A DNA stretch of 64,000 nucleotides from CAIYOL01 sp964494805 (GCA_964494805.1 CAZBST010000001.1:310001-374000); one strand, 5' to 3'; positions 52,060 to 60,536 are shown, numbered from the stretch's first letter. Notes: generated from the sequence alone by a model not told the origin. Translations and numbers: made by a program.

Positions 52060-52543
52060 ATGGGATATTTGGCCGGATGATGGGAATGGCGGGGAAAGGT
52101 GGGGAAATCTTGGGATTGCAGCGTAAAAATGAGGATTTTTGGGCAATCAAAGAGAGTAAATTTGAGCAGTCCCTAAATGGGAGAAATCGCTATTTTGGCA
52201 AAAAAGTTACGAGAAATGGGACAAAATAAAACGGGGGCGGCCATTCGTTTAAACTACGTTTAAACTGCAACGAAACGGCAGTTATAAGAAAATCAGACCC
52301 GTAAGAATTACTCCTAATTGGGTTTGAAAAATGTCTAATAAAGTTGTTCAAAGGGTCGATTACAAAAGACTAAGTTAAGCATTCACCTAAAAAAGGCTTG
52401 TTTTTGAGCTAAAATTAGCTCTTGACTTTTTACTGAAAATAGCCAAAAAGTCCTACGCTCCCAAATCGGCCACCTTTGTTTTTAGCGCAAAAATGAGGGT
52501 GGCGAAAAAATCTGCAAAAATTCTCAAAAAATTCTCAGATTTT
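52060..52543. other. left noncoding end of the phage-derived element
   Basis: No gene. It holds the left inverted repeat and the AAATGGGA boxes. It also has a GTTTAAACTACGTTTAAACT doublet (52247-52266) resembling AGTTAAACTACAACAGTTAAACT at 60570-60592. The minus-strand repressor gene ends at 52544. Confidence 0.45.
52201..52225 (+). repeat. left terminal inverted repeat
   Basis: Its reverse complement matches 60537-60561 at 22 of 25 positions. The core AAGTTAC-N-AGAAATGGGA is fully conserved in both copies. Confidence 0.65.
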
Positions 52544-53059
52544 TTAGTATTCGATTCGGACACCGCCGAGCCGGTCGGTAGCCTGCTTTAAGTGCTCCTT
52601 GACCTGGTTGAGCTTATGCTCTTTGTCCCGTTTTTCTTCGAGCTTTAATGACAAAGCCAAAGTGTTTATAGGGTCCCCCTGTCCGTTTTGTATTTCCTGC
52701 AGGGCGGTTATTTCTTTTGTTAGGTCGTTTATTCGGCCTTTTAAATAATCAATCCATAACATACCGTCCGAGTTATAGTTACGGAACATTTCCCCATAGC
52801 TTTCCCGCCAGGATTCGCCGTCCGGTGAAGGCTTGCCGGTGATTAGCCAGTGCAGATTAACATTAAAAATTTCGGCGATTTTTTGGAGAATTTGAAGATT
52901 TGGCGGGCTTTTACCCGCTTCTAAGTTTGAGACTGAATTGCTGCGTTTATAACCTAATTGCCTGGCCAGAGCAGTTTGGCCGAGTCCGGCCCTATCCCTT
53001 AAAAACCGGAGCCTTTCACCAAACCCAGCAGCTACCAAAGAATTTTTTTTATTATTCAT
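52544..53059 (-). CDS. XRE/Cro-CI family repressor
   Basis: The 171-residue protein has an N-terminal HTH_3 domain (GFGERLRFLRDRAGLGQTAL, ARQLGYKRSNSVSNLEAG, PPNLQILQKIAEIFNV; about residues 12-75). A Ser/Glu-rich linker and a helical C-terminus (LKLEEKRDKEHKLNQVKEHL) follow. It is transcribed away from all the other genes of the element. Typical of phage CI-like regulators, it probably represses the rightward promoter at 53072. There is no LexA-type peptidase domain, so induction would not follow the RecA route. Confidence 0.82.
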   Translation of the reverse strand: MNNKKNSLVAAGFGERLRFLRDRAGLGQTALARQLGYKRSNSVSNLEAGKSPPNLQILQKIAEIFNVNLHWLITGKPSPDGESWRESYGEMFRNYNSDGMLWIDYLKGRINDLTKEITALQEIQNGQGDPINTLALSLKLEEKRDKEHKLNQVKEHLKQATDRLGGVRIEY

Positions 53060-53071
53060 ACAAAAAATTCA

Positions 53072-53099
53072 TTGACAATACGAATTTATCCGATACAGT
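53072..53099 (+). promoter_or_regulatory. rightward promoter of the element
   Basis: A perfect TTGACA (53072-53077) and TACAGT (53094-53099) are 16 bp apart in the 60-bp gap between the divergent repressor and the first rightward gene. This is the place for the repressor operator. Confidence 0.65.
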
Positions 53100-53119
53100 G
53101 ATTGTAAAGGTGTTTAAAT

Positions 53120-53308
53120 ATGAAACAAAAAAAACCAACACAAACAATCATTATTCGGGACCCGCGAGCAGTCGCAATTATAAATGAACGTGCAGAAAAA
53201 GAGAACCGTTCGCGCTCAAACTGTGCGAGCACAATAATCATTGAAAATTCTAACAAAAACACGGGGACAGTGCAAGGGGAAAGTGAGGCAAAAAATGGGG
53301 CTAACTGA
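53120..53308 (+). CDS. small ribbon-helix-helix-type protein
   Basis: The 62-residue protein has a beta-strand-like TQTIIIRDPRAV, then helix AIINERAEKEN and the turn RSRSNCASTIIIE, which matches the ribbon-helix-helix (Arc/MetJ-like) pattern. It is the first gene of the rightward transcript. It may be a Cro-like or early regulator. It has an AAAGG ribosome site and overlaps the next small gene by 14 bases. Confidence 0.55.
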   Translation: MKQKKPTQTIIIRDPRAVAIINERAEKENRSRSNCASTIIIENSNKNTGTVQGESEAKNGAN

Positions 53309-53474
53309 ACAAGCAAAAAGGGCAGAGCGCGAACACAATATCACTATCGTAGACAGTAATACCTGTCAAGTGAAATGTGATGTGTGCGGGCAGACCTGGC
53401 AGCCGCTGACTCAGGCGGGCGATCGTTTCCCGCGAAGGTGGTGGCAGTGTCCGAACGGCTGTAATAAAAAATAG
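53295..53474 (+). CDS. small zinc-ribbon protein
   Basis: The 59-residue protein has two CxxC-type pairs: CDVCGQTWQPL and CPNGC, spaced by 26 residues, suggesting a zinc ribbon. The ATG at 53295 follows GTGAGG; a longer frame starts at 53241 but overlaps the previous gene. Small zinc-ribbon proteins are common near phage early genes; its function is unknown. Confidence 0.55.
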   Translation: MGLTEQAKRAEREHNITIVDSNTCQVKCDVCGQTWQPLTQAGDRFPRRWWQCPNGCNKK

Positions 53475-53481
53475 ATGAAAA

Positions 53482-53952
53482 ATGACGAAGCCACAGACAA
53501 AAACAGTTAGAAGGCGTTCGCATAGTACTATAGACGCACTGCCGCCAAAGTTGCGGGTGGCTATAGAAAAGATGCTTGTTAGCAACGAATGGCCGAAGGA
53601 TTGCAAGAGACACTACAACGGAATCCCTCGTCACTGTGATATAGAAGCATATTGTAGGTCAAAAGGATTTCGCTTTTCCAAATCAGCCATAGGCCGTTTT
53701 GCTGTGAGAATACAAAAAGCCTCAGCACAAAAAATAACAGGTGATTTCCGAAATTACGCCAGGTCCTACCTGGGCGTATTATGTCTGGCATATTCGGATA
53801 TTCAGCGTGACCTGAATCTATCTATTATTGGTTCAGATAGACGTGAGACATTAGAGGAGCAGCAGGAAAAAAATATCGACCGTATTGAGAAGCTCATAAC
53901 AGACTTGAGAAAGCTGGACAGCGTTTATCCGAATACTAATCACGGAGGTTGA
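53482..53952 (+). CDS. DUF3486 / Mu gp27-like protein
   Basis: The 156-residue protein begins RRRSHSTIDALPPKLRVAIE and later GFRFSKSAIGRFAVRIQK, the pattern of DUF3486 (phage Mu gp27): a short helix, then a helix-turn-helix (SKSA-GR) and a helical C-terminus. The family is linked to Mu-like packaging, possibly as a small-terminase analogue. A Cys/His insertion (CKRHYNGIPRHC) is not typical. The normal gp28 large terminase does not follow. The 3' end carries the ribosome site of the next gene. Confidence 0.65.
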   Translation: MTKPQTKTVRRRSHSTIDALPPKLRVAIEKMLVSNEWPKDCKRHYNGIPRHCDIEAYCRSKGFRFSKSAIGRFAVRIQKASAQKITGDFRNYARSYLGVLCLAYSDIQRDLNLSIIGSDRRETLEEQQEKNIDRIEKLITDLRKLDSVYPNTNHGG

Positions 53953-53954
53953 TT

Positions 53955-54203
53955 ATGGCAAACAAAAGCGCAAAAGAAATACAGGTGAAAAAAATTGTCC
54001 GACCTTATCTTTTGCATTGCCTGGCGGACGCAGCCCAGGACTTTGCGAATCTGCAATTTGATTTGACGGCAGCAGATACTTCGCCAGAGAGAACGGACGA
54101 GTTTGCCGTTAAGGCCGAGGACCGGCCTCGATTAGAGCAGCTCCGCGATAATTACGTCAGCCGTATCGAGAAGATTTTGGCGGACCTGAAACGGCTAAAA
54201 TGA
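53955..54203 (+). CDS. small helical protein of the element
   Basis: The 82-residue protein is helix-rich and charged with no recognised motif (RPYLLHCLADAAQDFANLQF, EKILADLKRLK). GGAGG lies 7 bases before the ATG, inside the end of the previous gene, so translation is coupled. Its C-terminal helix resembles the end of the DUF3486 protein. Confidence 0.55.
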   Translation: MANKSAKEIQVKKIVRPYLLHCLADAAQDFANLQFDLTAADTSPERTDEFAVKAEDRPRLEQLRDNYVSRIEKILADLKRLK

Positions 54204-54218
54204 CCGAAAGGAATCGCA

Positions 54219-54413
54219 ATGAAAATTAGATTTACGAAAAAACACACCGGCTCGTATGGCACGTTCCCTGCCGGACGTGAGGTTGATTTACCGCCGATGA
54301 TGCTGCAAACGATTCCACCGGATTGTTACGAAAGCTTAGAGCCGGAAGAAAACAGACCGAAAACCCGCCGAAGGGGACTAAGGGGTTTATCGAAAAAAAG
54401 CCAAAATGAGTAA
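54219..54413 (+). CDS. small basic protein of the element
   Basis: The 64-residue protein begins MKIRFTKKHTGSYGTFPAGR followed by EVDLPPMM, a small beta-barrel-like start seen in some phage head-tail or regulatory proteins, with a very basic end (KTRRRGLRGLSKKSQ). GAAAGGAA precedes the ATG. Not recognised. Confidence 0.5.
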   Translation: MKIRFTKKHTGSYGTFPAGREVDLPPMMLQTIPPDCYESLEPEENRPKTRRRGLRGLSKKSQNE

Positions 54414-54447
54414 GCAAAAAAACAGATTTTTTTCAGCGAAAAGAGCC

Positions 54448-54476
54448 TTGACGGATACGGTCCGCCAGGGTAGAAA
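54448..54476 (+). promoter_or_regulatory. promoter of the candidate element RNA
   Basis: TTGACG (54448-54453) and TAGAAA (54471-54476) with a 17-bp spacer lie at the end of the small genes. A start near 54482 is predicted. Confidence 0.45.
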
Positions 54477-54481
54477 TAGCA

Positions 54482-54602
54482 GCGTGAAAACCATAGAATG
54501 CGTGAAAAACCATAAGACATTTTGCGTTTTAAAGACTCTGGATTGGCCCCCCGCAAGGTTGGCTAAGGCGCTATGGTGCCTCACAAAGTCCAGAGTTTTT
54601 TT
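54482..54602 (+). ncRNA. candidate structured RNA within the element, with terminator
   Basis: The predicted transcript starts with two near-identical tandem copies of GCGTGAAAACCATAGAAT (54482 and 54500). An outer stem ACTCTGGA/TCCAGAGT (54535-54542 with 54589-54596) follows and is closed by a T-run. Two inner hairpins lie inside: TTGGCC/GGCTAA and GGCGC/GTGCC. A multibranch RNA ending in an intrinsic-terminator-like stem is the simplest reading. A 77-codon frame crosses it but has no ribosome site. Confidence 0.5.
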
Positions 54603-54626
54603 ATGCGCACGATTAGGAGAATTATT

Positions 54627-55091
54627 ATGCACGGTGTGAAAATCAAGAAAACAAAGATGACGGCGACAGAAGAAAGGGAATACAAAAAGAGCGTGGAGTT
54701 TGTAGTTAAGGCGGTAGCATCAGAGTTTGACTGCTATTGCCCGCCATTCAGGCGAAAGCTGTATCTGTATCTGGCTGCAAAAGCAGCAAAAAAGCGAGTG
54801 CTGCCGGAAATAGCTAAAGAGGTTAAGCTGGACAAGAACGGGATTTACAGCCATTGCATAAAAAAATACAACGAGCTTTTTGGCCAGATACCAGCAGAAG
54901 GCCAGCTAATCGTGCTGGCAAAATTATTTAATGCTTTGGGGGTGGAACAAGCGGCATACGAAAAAGAGATTGCCCGCGATGAAGCGTTTAACGGGCTTCT
55001 GGATGCGCTTGCAGAGTGGACGACAGAACGAGTAGAGCTGCTGACAAAACAAATAAAAGATGAAGGTAAAATTTTAGCGGCAGCCAGTTAA
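54627..55091 (+). CDS. hypothetical protein before the prohead protease
   Basis: The 154-residue protein is basic at the N-terminus (HGVKIKKTKMTATEE), then helical with CYCPPFRRKLYLYLAAKAA and a C-terminal acidic coiled coil (WTTERVELLTKQIKDEG). No family is recognised. AGGAG lies 6 bases before the ATG. It is 11 bp upstream of the protease, so it may be a head-assembly or regulatory protein. Confidence 0.5.
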   Translation: MHGVKIKKTKMTATEEREYKKSVEFVVKAVASEFDCYCPPFRRKLYLYLAAKAAKKRVLPEIAKEVKLDKNGIYSHCIKKYNELFGQIPAEGQLIVLAKLFNALGVEQAAYEKEIARDEAFNGLLDALAEWTTERVELLTKQIKDEGKILAAAS

Positions 55092-55102
55092 GGGTTACAA
55101 AA

Positions 55103-55864
55103 ATGAGAGGCAAGGAAGCCGAGTTTGTAAGTATAGTTACAAGGAAGTCCCAGAAATCAGCAGAGCTGGAGACTAAGGAGTTTTCAGCTTTGCTTTCTAT
55201 TAAGAGTATAGACGAGAAAAGCAGGCGTATTACAGCGCTTGCATCGACCGGCGATGTTGACCGATATGACGAAATTATTCTGCCGGAAGCGTTCCGAGAG
55301 AGCCTACCGGCCTTTATGAAAAATCCCGTAGTTCTCTCAGCGCATCTCCACAAATTAGCTGATGGGACAAGCCCTGTTGTGGCTAATATCATAGCGGCAA
55401 AAATAACATCTGCGGGCCTGGAAGTCATTATAGAATTTCATACTGCGACTCGCCTCGCTGAAGAATACTGGCAGCTCTATAGCCAGAAAAAACAAAGAGC
55501 ACTGTCTGTCGGGTTCAAACCACTTGAGGGTAGTTCCGAAATTATCAACGGCAAGAACATATATGTGCATCGGAAAGTCGAACTTTACGAAATTTCGTAT
55601 GTGCCAATCGGAGCTAACCCAAACGCCCTGAGCAAATCGAAGCAGGGCAAGGCTGATTTCGTAGCTGAGAAAAAATCTACTCGGCAGCAGCTCGAAAAGA
55701 ACGCTGAGGATTATGCGATATTGACTTTTGGCGAAGATGAATACAACAGACTTATGACAAGTGACGGCCTCGATGCGCTCGGGCCGGAGGATGATTTTGG
55801 CGAAACGGAACTATCCGGCGAATTTGAGTTAGAGCCGGAGCCGGATTATAGCTCATATTTTTAA
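55103..55864 (+). CDS. HK97-type prohead protease
   Basis: The 253-residue protein shows the S78-type fold: RRITALASTGDVDRYDEII, PEAFRESL, the catalytic His in SAHLHKL (His81) and the Ser in RALSVGFKP (Ser135), then YEISYVPIGANPNA. It cleaves scaffold or capsid N-termini during maturation. The C-terminal tail (about 185-253) is acidic (EPEPDY), possibly an autoprocessed scaffold. It precedes the capsid gene, as in HK97-like phages, but no portal lies upstream. Confidence 0.85.
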   Translation: MRGKEAEFVSIVTRKSQKSAELETKEFSALLSIKSIDEKSRRITALASTGDVDRYDEIILPEAFRESLPAFMKNPVVLSAHLHKLADGTSPVVANIIAAKITSAGLEVIIEFHTATRLAEEYWQLYSQKKQRALSVGFKPLEGSSEIINGKNIYVHRKVELYEISYVPIGANPNALSKSKQGKADFVAEKKSTRQQLEKNAEDYAILTFGEDEYNRLMTSDGLDALGPEDDFGETELSGEFELEPEPDYSSYF

Positions 55865-55983
55865 AATTAAGATTATGACAGATATACGCAGAAAAGTTTT
55901 ACCGCTGGCAAGCCGCGTGCTGCGGGCACTACCTGGTATATCTTTCGCGGTGCATAATAGGTTGTAGTTTTCATTTCCGAACG

Positions 55984-56020
55984 GCGGGCGGTGTAAACCC
56001 ATGCGCCGCCTGCTATTTTT
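55984..56020 (+). terminator. GC-rich hairpin with T-run before the capsid gene
   Basis: GCGGGCGGTG (55984-55993) pairs with CGCCGCCTGC (56004-56013) with wobble, followed by TATTTTTC. It may attenuate transcription or protect transcript ends between protease and capsid genes. The upstream gap also contains a 30-codon frame (55875-55967) that I do not call. Confidence 0.55.
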
Positions 56021-56070
56021 CACATGGGACGTGGGCGATTTTGAAACTTTAAATTTGAGAGGTTTTATAT

Positions 56071-57255
56071 ATGAAAACGTATGCGACTGCCGAAAAAGTG
56101 GCAGAAGGTTTTAAGGCTGCCGGTGAGCGGATGACTGCTATTGAGGATGACACCAAAACTGCCGTCCTTGAGATGAAAGAGTGCATCAATGAGCTGCAAA
56201 AAAGCTTACAGCTAATTCGTCGGGCGAGAATTTCCGGCGAGCTTGCAGGCCAGGAATACAAATCTTTCTGGCCGACCGACTACGAGGCCAAACAGTTCGG
56301 CGAGATTATTCTTGCTGCTGCCCGTCGCAAAGCTATGGGCGAAGGGACCGGCACAGGCGGCGGGATTTTAGTGCCGTCCGAGTTAGGTTTGCGGATAATC
56401 GAAAAGATGGGGCAGTATGGCAAATTCCGCAAAAACGCTACTATTGTGCCGATGGGTAGTGACCGGCTCGATGTTCCAAAAGTCGAGGCCGATTTAACTA
56501 TCTATGCTCCTGGCGAAGGACAGCCAATTACAGCCAGCGATATGGACTTTTCGCTGGTTGGCTTGATAGTCAAAAAATTCTGTGCCCTGGCAGTAATAAG
56601 TTCCGAGCTTGAGGAAGATTCTGTAATTGCCATAGGAGAAATTATCGGAATGAGCATCGCTCGTTCTATGGCGAAAAAAGAGGACCTTATCGGTTTTCTC
56701 GGTGACGGGACATCGACTTATTTCGGAATGACCGGTATCGTAGGTGCATTGCGAGGCGTTGACGCCGTTATCGACAATATCAAGTCCCTCTATGTTGGCA
56801 CAGGCAACGCCTACAGCGAGTTGACGCTCGATGACTTCGAGGGCGTTGTTTCAATACTGCCGGACGATGCGGACGATGGCGCCCAATGGTTTGTAAATCG
56901 CAAGTTTTTCTTTAGTGTTATGCAAAAGCTCGCACGCGGAGCTGGCGCCGCCGATGTGTTTGCCATTTTGTCTGACCGTAAAGAGCGTTATTTTATGGGC
57001 TATCCGGTAGAGTTTGTTTCGGCTATGCCGAGCACTGAGGCAAACTCGCAAATTTGTGCCATACTTGGAGACCTACGGCTTGGCGCCTATCTCGGTGAAC
57101 GCAGACAGTTGGAAATTGCTCGCAGCGACCAGCGATATTTCGAGAGCGACCGTATTGGCATTCGCGGCCTGCAGCGCATTGATATTAACGCCTATGGTGT
57201 CGGTGATACCACTGAGGCCGGTCCGATTGTCGGGCTGATTACTGCTGCCGCCTAA
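56071..57255 (+). CDS. HK97-family major capsid protein
   Basis: The 394-residue protein has a helical N-terminal delta-domain (about 1-80), probably removed by the protease. The HK97 core follows: GGGILVPSELGLRIIEKM, GEGQPITASDMDFSLVGL, VISSELEEDS, an E-loop with GDGTSTYFGMTGIV, and ending IRGLQRIDINAYGV. This is the standard shell protein of tailed phages. It lies about 200 bp after the protease with a hairpin between. The element therefore can encode a shell and its protease. Confidence 0.9.
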   Translation: MKTYATAEKVAEGFKAAGERMTAIEDDTKTAVLEMKECINELQKSLQLIRRARISGELAGQEYKSFWPTDYEAKQFGEIILAAARRKAMGEGTGTGGGILVPSELGLRIIEKMGQYGKFRKNATIVPMGSDRLDVPKVEADLTIYAPGEGQPITASDMDFSLVGLIVKKFCALAVISSELEEDSVIAIGEIIGMSIARSMAKKEDLIGFLGDGTSTYFGMTGIVGALRGVDAVIDNIKSLYVGTGNAYSELTLDDFEGVVSILPDDADDGAQWFVNRKFFFSVMQKLARGAGAADVFAILSDRKERYFMGYPVEFVSAMPSTEANSQICAILGDLRLGAYLGERRQLEIARSDQRYFESDRIGIRGLQRIDINAYGVGDTTEAGPIVGLITAAA

Positions 57256-57323
57256 GCACCTTTGATTTTACACAATGAACGTTTAAAGCTTGTTTTTGTC
57301 AACACGAAAAGGAGTTTAAAAAA

Positions 57324-57788
57324 ATGATAGAAGTTCAAAATATGAAAATGGCAATCCTGACTCCGCCCCAGCTCAAAGATGACGGCGATTTTGCAGGCAA
57401 TACTTACGTTGATACTAAAGGCTTTGCACACCTTCGCGTTCTGTTCATCGTTGGGACTACCGATGTTGCCGCAGGCGATGCGATAGGTTCAACAGCCGAA
57501 GGAACAGCTCCGTTTGTCGAAGAGTGCGATGAAACGGCTGGCTCTTATACTGCTGTTACGAGTGCTGCCCTGGCTGACTCTATTCAGTATAACGAAGATG
57601 ACAAGCTGTTTGCTATCGACATCGACCTGACTAAATCGCACAAGCGATATATGCGGGTTAATGCTCCGCATAGCGCCGCCGGTGCTGTTAATGGTTCTAA
57701 CCTTGCTATTCTTGCTATACTCTCAAGGCCGAGCATCGGTCCTAAAGATGCAGCAGGGCAAGGGCTGACGGAATGGATTAAAGCCTAA
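57324..57788 (+). CDS. hypothetical structural protein after the capsid
   Basis: The 154-residue protein has a beta-rich body with small residues (GTTDVAAGDAIGSTAEGTAPF). This is the kind of protein often found after a capsid gene as a head decoration or completion protein, but no family is recognised. AAAAGGAG precedes the ATG. Confidence 0.45.
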   Translation: MIEVQNMKMAILTPPQLKDDGDFAGNTYVDTKGFAHLRVLFIVGTTDVAAGDAIGSTAEGTAPFVEECDETAGSYTAVTSAALADSIQYNEDDKLFAIDIDLTKSHKRYMRVNAPHSAAGAVNGSNLAILAILSRPSIGPKDAAGQGLTEWIKA

Positions 57789-57861
57789 CCACGGAAAACG
57801 ACCAGGCAGGCCGTCATTATCAAACTATCGGCGGCTTGCCTGGCTTTTTGAGAAAAACTAA

Positions 57862-59385
57862 ATGGCTAAAGATGTAAACATACACGTTAAGACTACCGGC
57901 GCCCAGCAGACCAAACAGGATATTGAAGGCGTTTCACGTTCGACCGAAAAACTCGGACATACTACTGAGCAGACGGGGTCTAAATCAAGCCGAGCTTTTA
58001 AGTGGATAACGGACGGCCTGAAATCCTTAATAGGGCCTCTCGGCTTTGCAGCGATAGCTATTACTATAGCTGCTGTTGCGGGGAAAATCGCTAAATTTTT
58101 TGACGACCTTAAAACTCGCTGCGATGAAGCAGTCCGCAACGTCCAGGGTATACGAAAAGAATTTGCAGACCTTTTTGAGGCAATGGACGCCTTCGATGAG
58201 AAACGCAGACAACAGATAACAAAAGAAACTGCCGCGCTTTTGAAAGAGATTGCTGTTTCCAGAGAAACGGGCTTGCCTGTTATCAACGCTTATGTTCGGC
58301 AATTCCGAGGTATGGTGGAATCCGGCCAGCTTACCGAGGAACAATACCAGCAAGGATTAAGAGGGATGCTCGGCTATGGAGAGAGGCACGGCGGAGCTGC
58401 AACACCCGAGCTTGTAGCTTTAATGGCCGGATGGGGTATGGTGACACCTGAGCAGCAGGGTGTTTTTAGACGACAGATTGCTGCCGGTGCTGCTGCTTCC
58501 GGCCTGACTGATGCTGAGCTGATAGGCGCTTTAGGCCGAGGTATGCCGACAATAAAAGCAATGGGGTGGACTCCGGCCCAGGCGGTCGAGACTATTGCGG
58601 TCCTTGCTGCCGGAGAGGTCGGCAGAAAAAGGGCGTCATTACCGGCGACAACACTACAAGGCTTAATGGCGCCACAAGAAGCCAACATCGCCAAGCTCGG
58701 TATCTCCGAAGCCGTAGCCCAAGACCCTCAAAAGCTTTTAGCACAGCTCCAGATAATGCGGGGACAAATGAGCCAGCAGAAATTTACAAATATGCTGACT
58801 GATATTTACGGCATTGAGGCTGCGGCAGGGGTCTCTAAGCTTCTAACTGCACCCAGGGGTGGTATTAGTGGGGTTATTGCTAAAGCAGCCACTGCCGAAG
58901 CTGTTGCAGCAGAGCAACAAGAAGAGCGTCTCTCCAAAGCAACGCAGGAACGCCGAGATGCGAGAACAAAAGCGACAGCTATGGAAGAGGACCTTAATAT
59001 AAAAACGAAGGAGCAATACGAAGAGGATATACGCGAAATCGGCGAAGCTGCTCGCAAGAGGTTTAGACGTCGCCGACCTGTGAGGCAATGGATTGAAGAG
59101 TTATTTACAGTCGGCGAGGAAAAAGAAAAAGAGATGGCTGCTTTCCATAAGTGGGAAGAGGAATTAACCCCAGAAGAGAGAGCTGCTATTAACGAAAAAT
59201 ATATTAGTTACGCTCAACGGACCTGGCAAGCGTGGGCAAGAATGATGCCCCAGGAGAGATACGAAGCTTTGACCCAACAGACTCCTTCGGTGGTTAATAT
59301 ACACTATCACCGCGATACAATTTACACTCCCCGCATCGGCAGCGACCTTCGTGGTCCGCGAGCGGCGCCGGGGGCCTTAGAATAA
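57862..59385 (+). CDS. short tail-tape-measure-like protein
   Basis: The 507-residue protein begins VNIHVKTTGAQQTKQDIEGV, a common tape-measure start, with one hydrophobic stretch (LIGPLGFAAIAITIAAVAG, about 53-71) and long helical regions rich in Ala, Gln and Glu. Tape measures set tail length; at about 500 residues this would mean a short tail. No portal, tail tube or sheath gene is seen around it, which is odd. It could instead be another structural or internal protein. Confidence 0.55.
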   Translation: MAKDVNIHVKTTGAQQTKQDIEGVSRSTEKLGHTTEQTGSKSSRAFKWITDGLKSLIGPLGFAAIAITIAAVAGKIAKFFDDLKTRCDEAVRNVQGIRKEFADLFEAMDAFDEKRRQQITKETAALLKEIAVSRETGLPVINAYVRQFRGMVESGQLTEEQYQQGLRGMLGYGERHGGAATPELVALMAGWGMVTPEQQGVFRRQIAAGAAASGLTDAELIGALGRGMPTIKAMGWTPAQAVETIAVLAAGEVGRKRASLPATTLQGLMAPQEANIAKLGISEAVAQDPQKLLAQLQIMRGQMSQQKFTNMLTDIYGIEAAAGVSKLLTAPRGGISGVIAKAATAEAVAAEQQEERLSKATQERRDARTKATAMEEDLNIKTKEQYEEDIREIGEAARKRFRRRRPVRQWIEELFTVGEEKEKEMAAFHKWEEELTPEERAAINEKYISYAQRTWQAWARMMPQERYEALTQQTPSVVNIHYHRDTIYTPRIGSDLRGPRAAPGALE

Positions 59386-59431
59386 AACGGATTTAAAGGG
59401 GCTATAATTACGACTTAACAACAAAATAAAA

Positions 59432-59941
59432 ATGTCAAACTTAGTCAAAAAAAAGTGCGGTAAGTGTAAAAGGATAAAGCTTGGCTCTTGTTTTACCAAA
59501 GACAGAAGCGGTCCTGACGGCTTATGCCCTATCTGTAAAGAGTGCAAGAGAAAATACGAGAGGGAATATATTAAGGCGGCGAGACAAAAAAGGAAGGGAA
59601 AATTTGATAATCCGAATGTCGGGGAAGCTACAGGAATCGAAAGCGAGTGTCAAATCGACAGTATGATTCGGGAGATGGCCGAGCTGTCGGCAAACATAGA
59701 CAAAGAAAGGGCACTGTGCGACCACCGTATTTCTCTGATAAAACAATACACGAATGAAAACATCGAGCCTTTAGCATCCCACAAATTTGCTTTACAGACT
59801 ATGCTCTTGAATTTTCTCAAAAAGCAGAAGGCCAAAAGGTTTTACCGTAAATATCGCTTTGGTATTGTGTCTTTTTGTCGCGGCAAATTAAAACTAAGCC
59901 TTGATACCGACCTGGCAAAACAAATGATGGAGAAGCCGTGA
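59432..59941 (+). CDS. zinc-finger plus Gam-like protein
   Basis: The 169-residue protein has an N-terminal Cys4 finger (CGKCKRIK and CPICKECKRKYEREY, residues 9-40). The helical C-terminal half looks like the Mu Gam family of DNA-end binders: IDSMIREMAELSANIDKE, then IEPLASHKFAL, and a strand pair YRFGIVSFCRG-KLKLSLD. Gam binds DNA ends and blocks RecBCD. The zinc finger fused before it is not part of the usual Gam. It overlaps the next gene by 4 bases (GTGA). Confidence 0.55.
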   Translation: MSNLVKKKCGKCKRIKLGSCFTKDRSGPDGLCPICKECKRKYEREYIKAARQKRKGKFDNPNVGEATGIESECQIDSMIREMAELSANIDKERALCDHRISLIKQYTNENIEPLASHKFALQTMLLNFLKKQKAKRFYRKYRFGIVSFCRGKLKLSLDTDLAKQMMEKP

Positions 59942-60420
59942 AACTGACTACAATCAAAAAATATTTTTTAGAGATTCCAGCACTGCTTAGCTTGCTGGTT
60001 GTCGCTGGCATAGAATTGATTGTAGCTGTTTTGGATTTACAGATTCGCAGGTGCAGGTATCGTTTAGAGCTGGGCGTTTGGCCTAAGTTACAGGCCAAGA
60101 AAGCAGCAGAAAAACCACCAGGAGACGTAACCAGTGATTATGTTTGTCAGACAGACCGAGAGCAAGCAATCGAGCAGATTTTAAGCTGCTGGGCGAAAAA
60201 AAGTAATTGGACGGTTGCGAATGACCGGCGGGTATTTGAGGCTACTACGTGGGGCCAGCAAACAGTCAAGAATAACCCTGACCGTCACTTATACGCAGTG
60301 CTTCGCCCTACCAGGAAGGAAAATTTAGAACGCATCGGCAACGTGCTCCAAGCAATGGACGCCGAGACGTTTGCCAGGGCGATGCGTAATGCCGAGAAGG
60401 TCCGGTGCGGTAAGCATTAA
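59938..60420 (+). CDS. membrane-anchored hypothetical protein at the element end
   Basis: The 160-residue protein has a hydrophobic helix (about 13-33), a basic stretch, and a soluble C-terminal domain (about 70-155, ERIGNVLQAMDAETFARAMR). No family is recognised. The GTG start overlaps the previous stop (GTGA). It is the last gene before the right end. Confidence 0.5.
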   Translation: MKLTTIKKYFLEIPALLSLLVVAGIELIVAVLDLQIRRCRYRLELGVWPKLQAKKAAEKPPGDVTSDYVCQTDREQAIEQILSCWAKKSNWTVANDRRVFEATTWGQQTVKNNPDRHLYAVLRPTRKENLERIGNVLQAMDAETFARAMRNAEKVRCGKH

Positions 60421-60536
60421 CTCGGCTTATATTATTGCAGTTTTAAAGCATAGTTATATTACTTTTTCGATGTCAAAATAGGTAATATAGAGATTTGGAG
60501 GGTCTAATCATATCGGGAATAACCAAGTGTCCAAAG

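Noticed and set aside
54406..54639. 77-codon plus-strand frame over the candidate RNA
   Set aside because: No ribosome site, odd composition, and it runs through a stem and T-run; the RNA reading explains it better.
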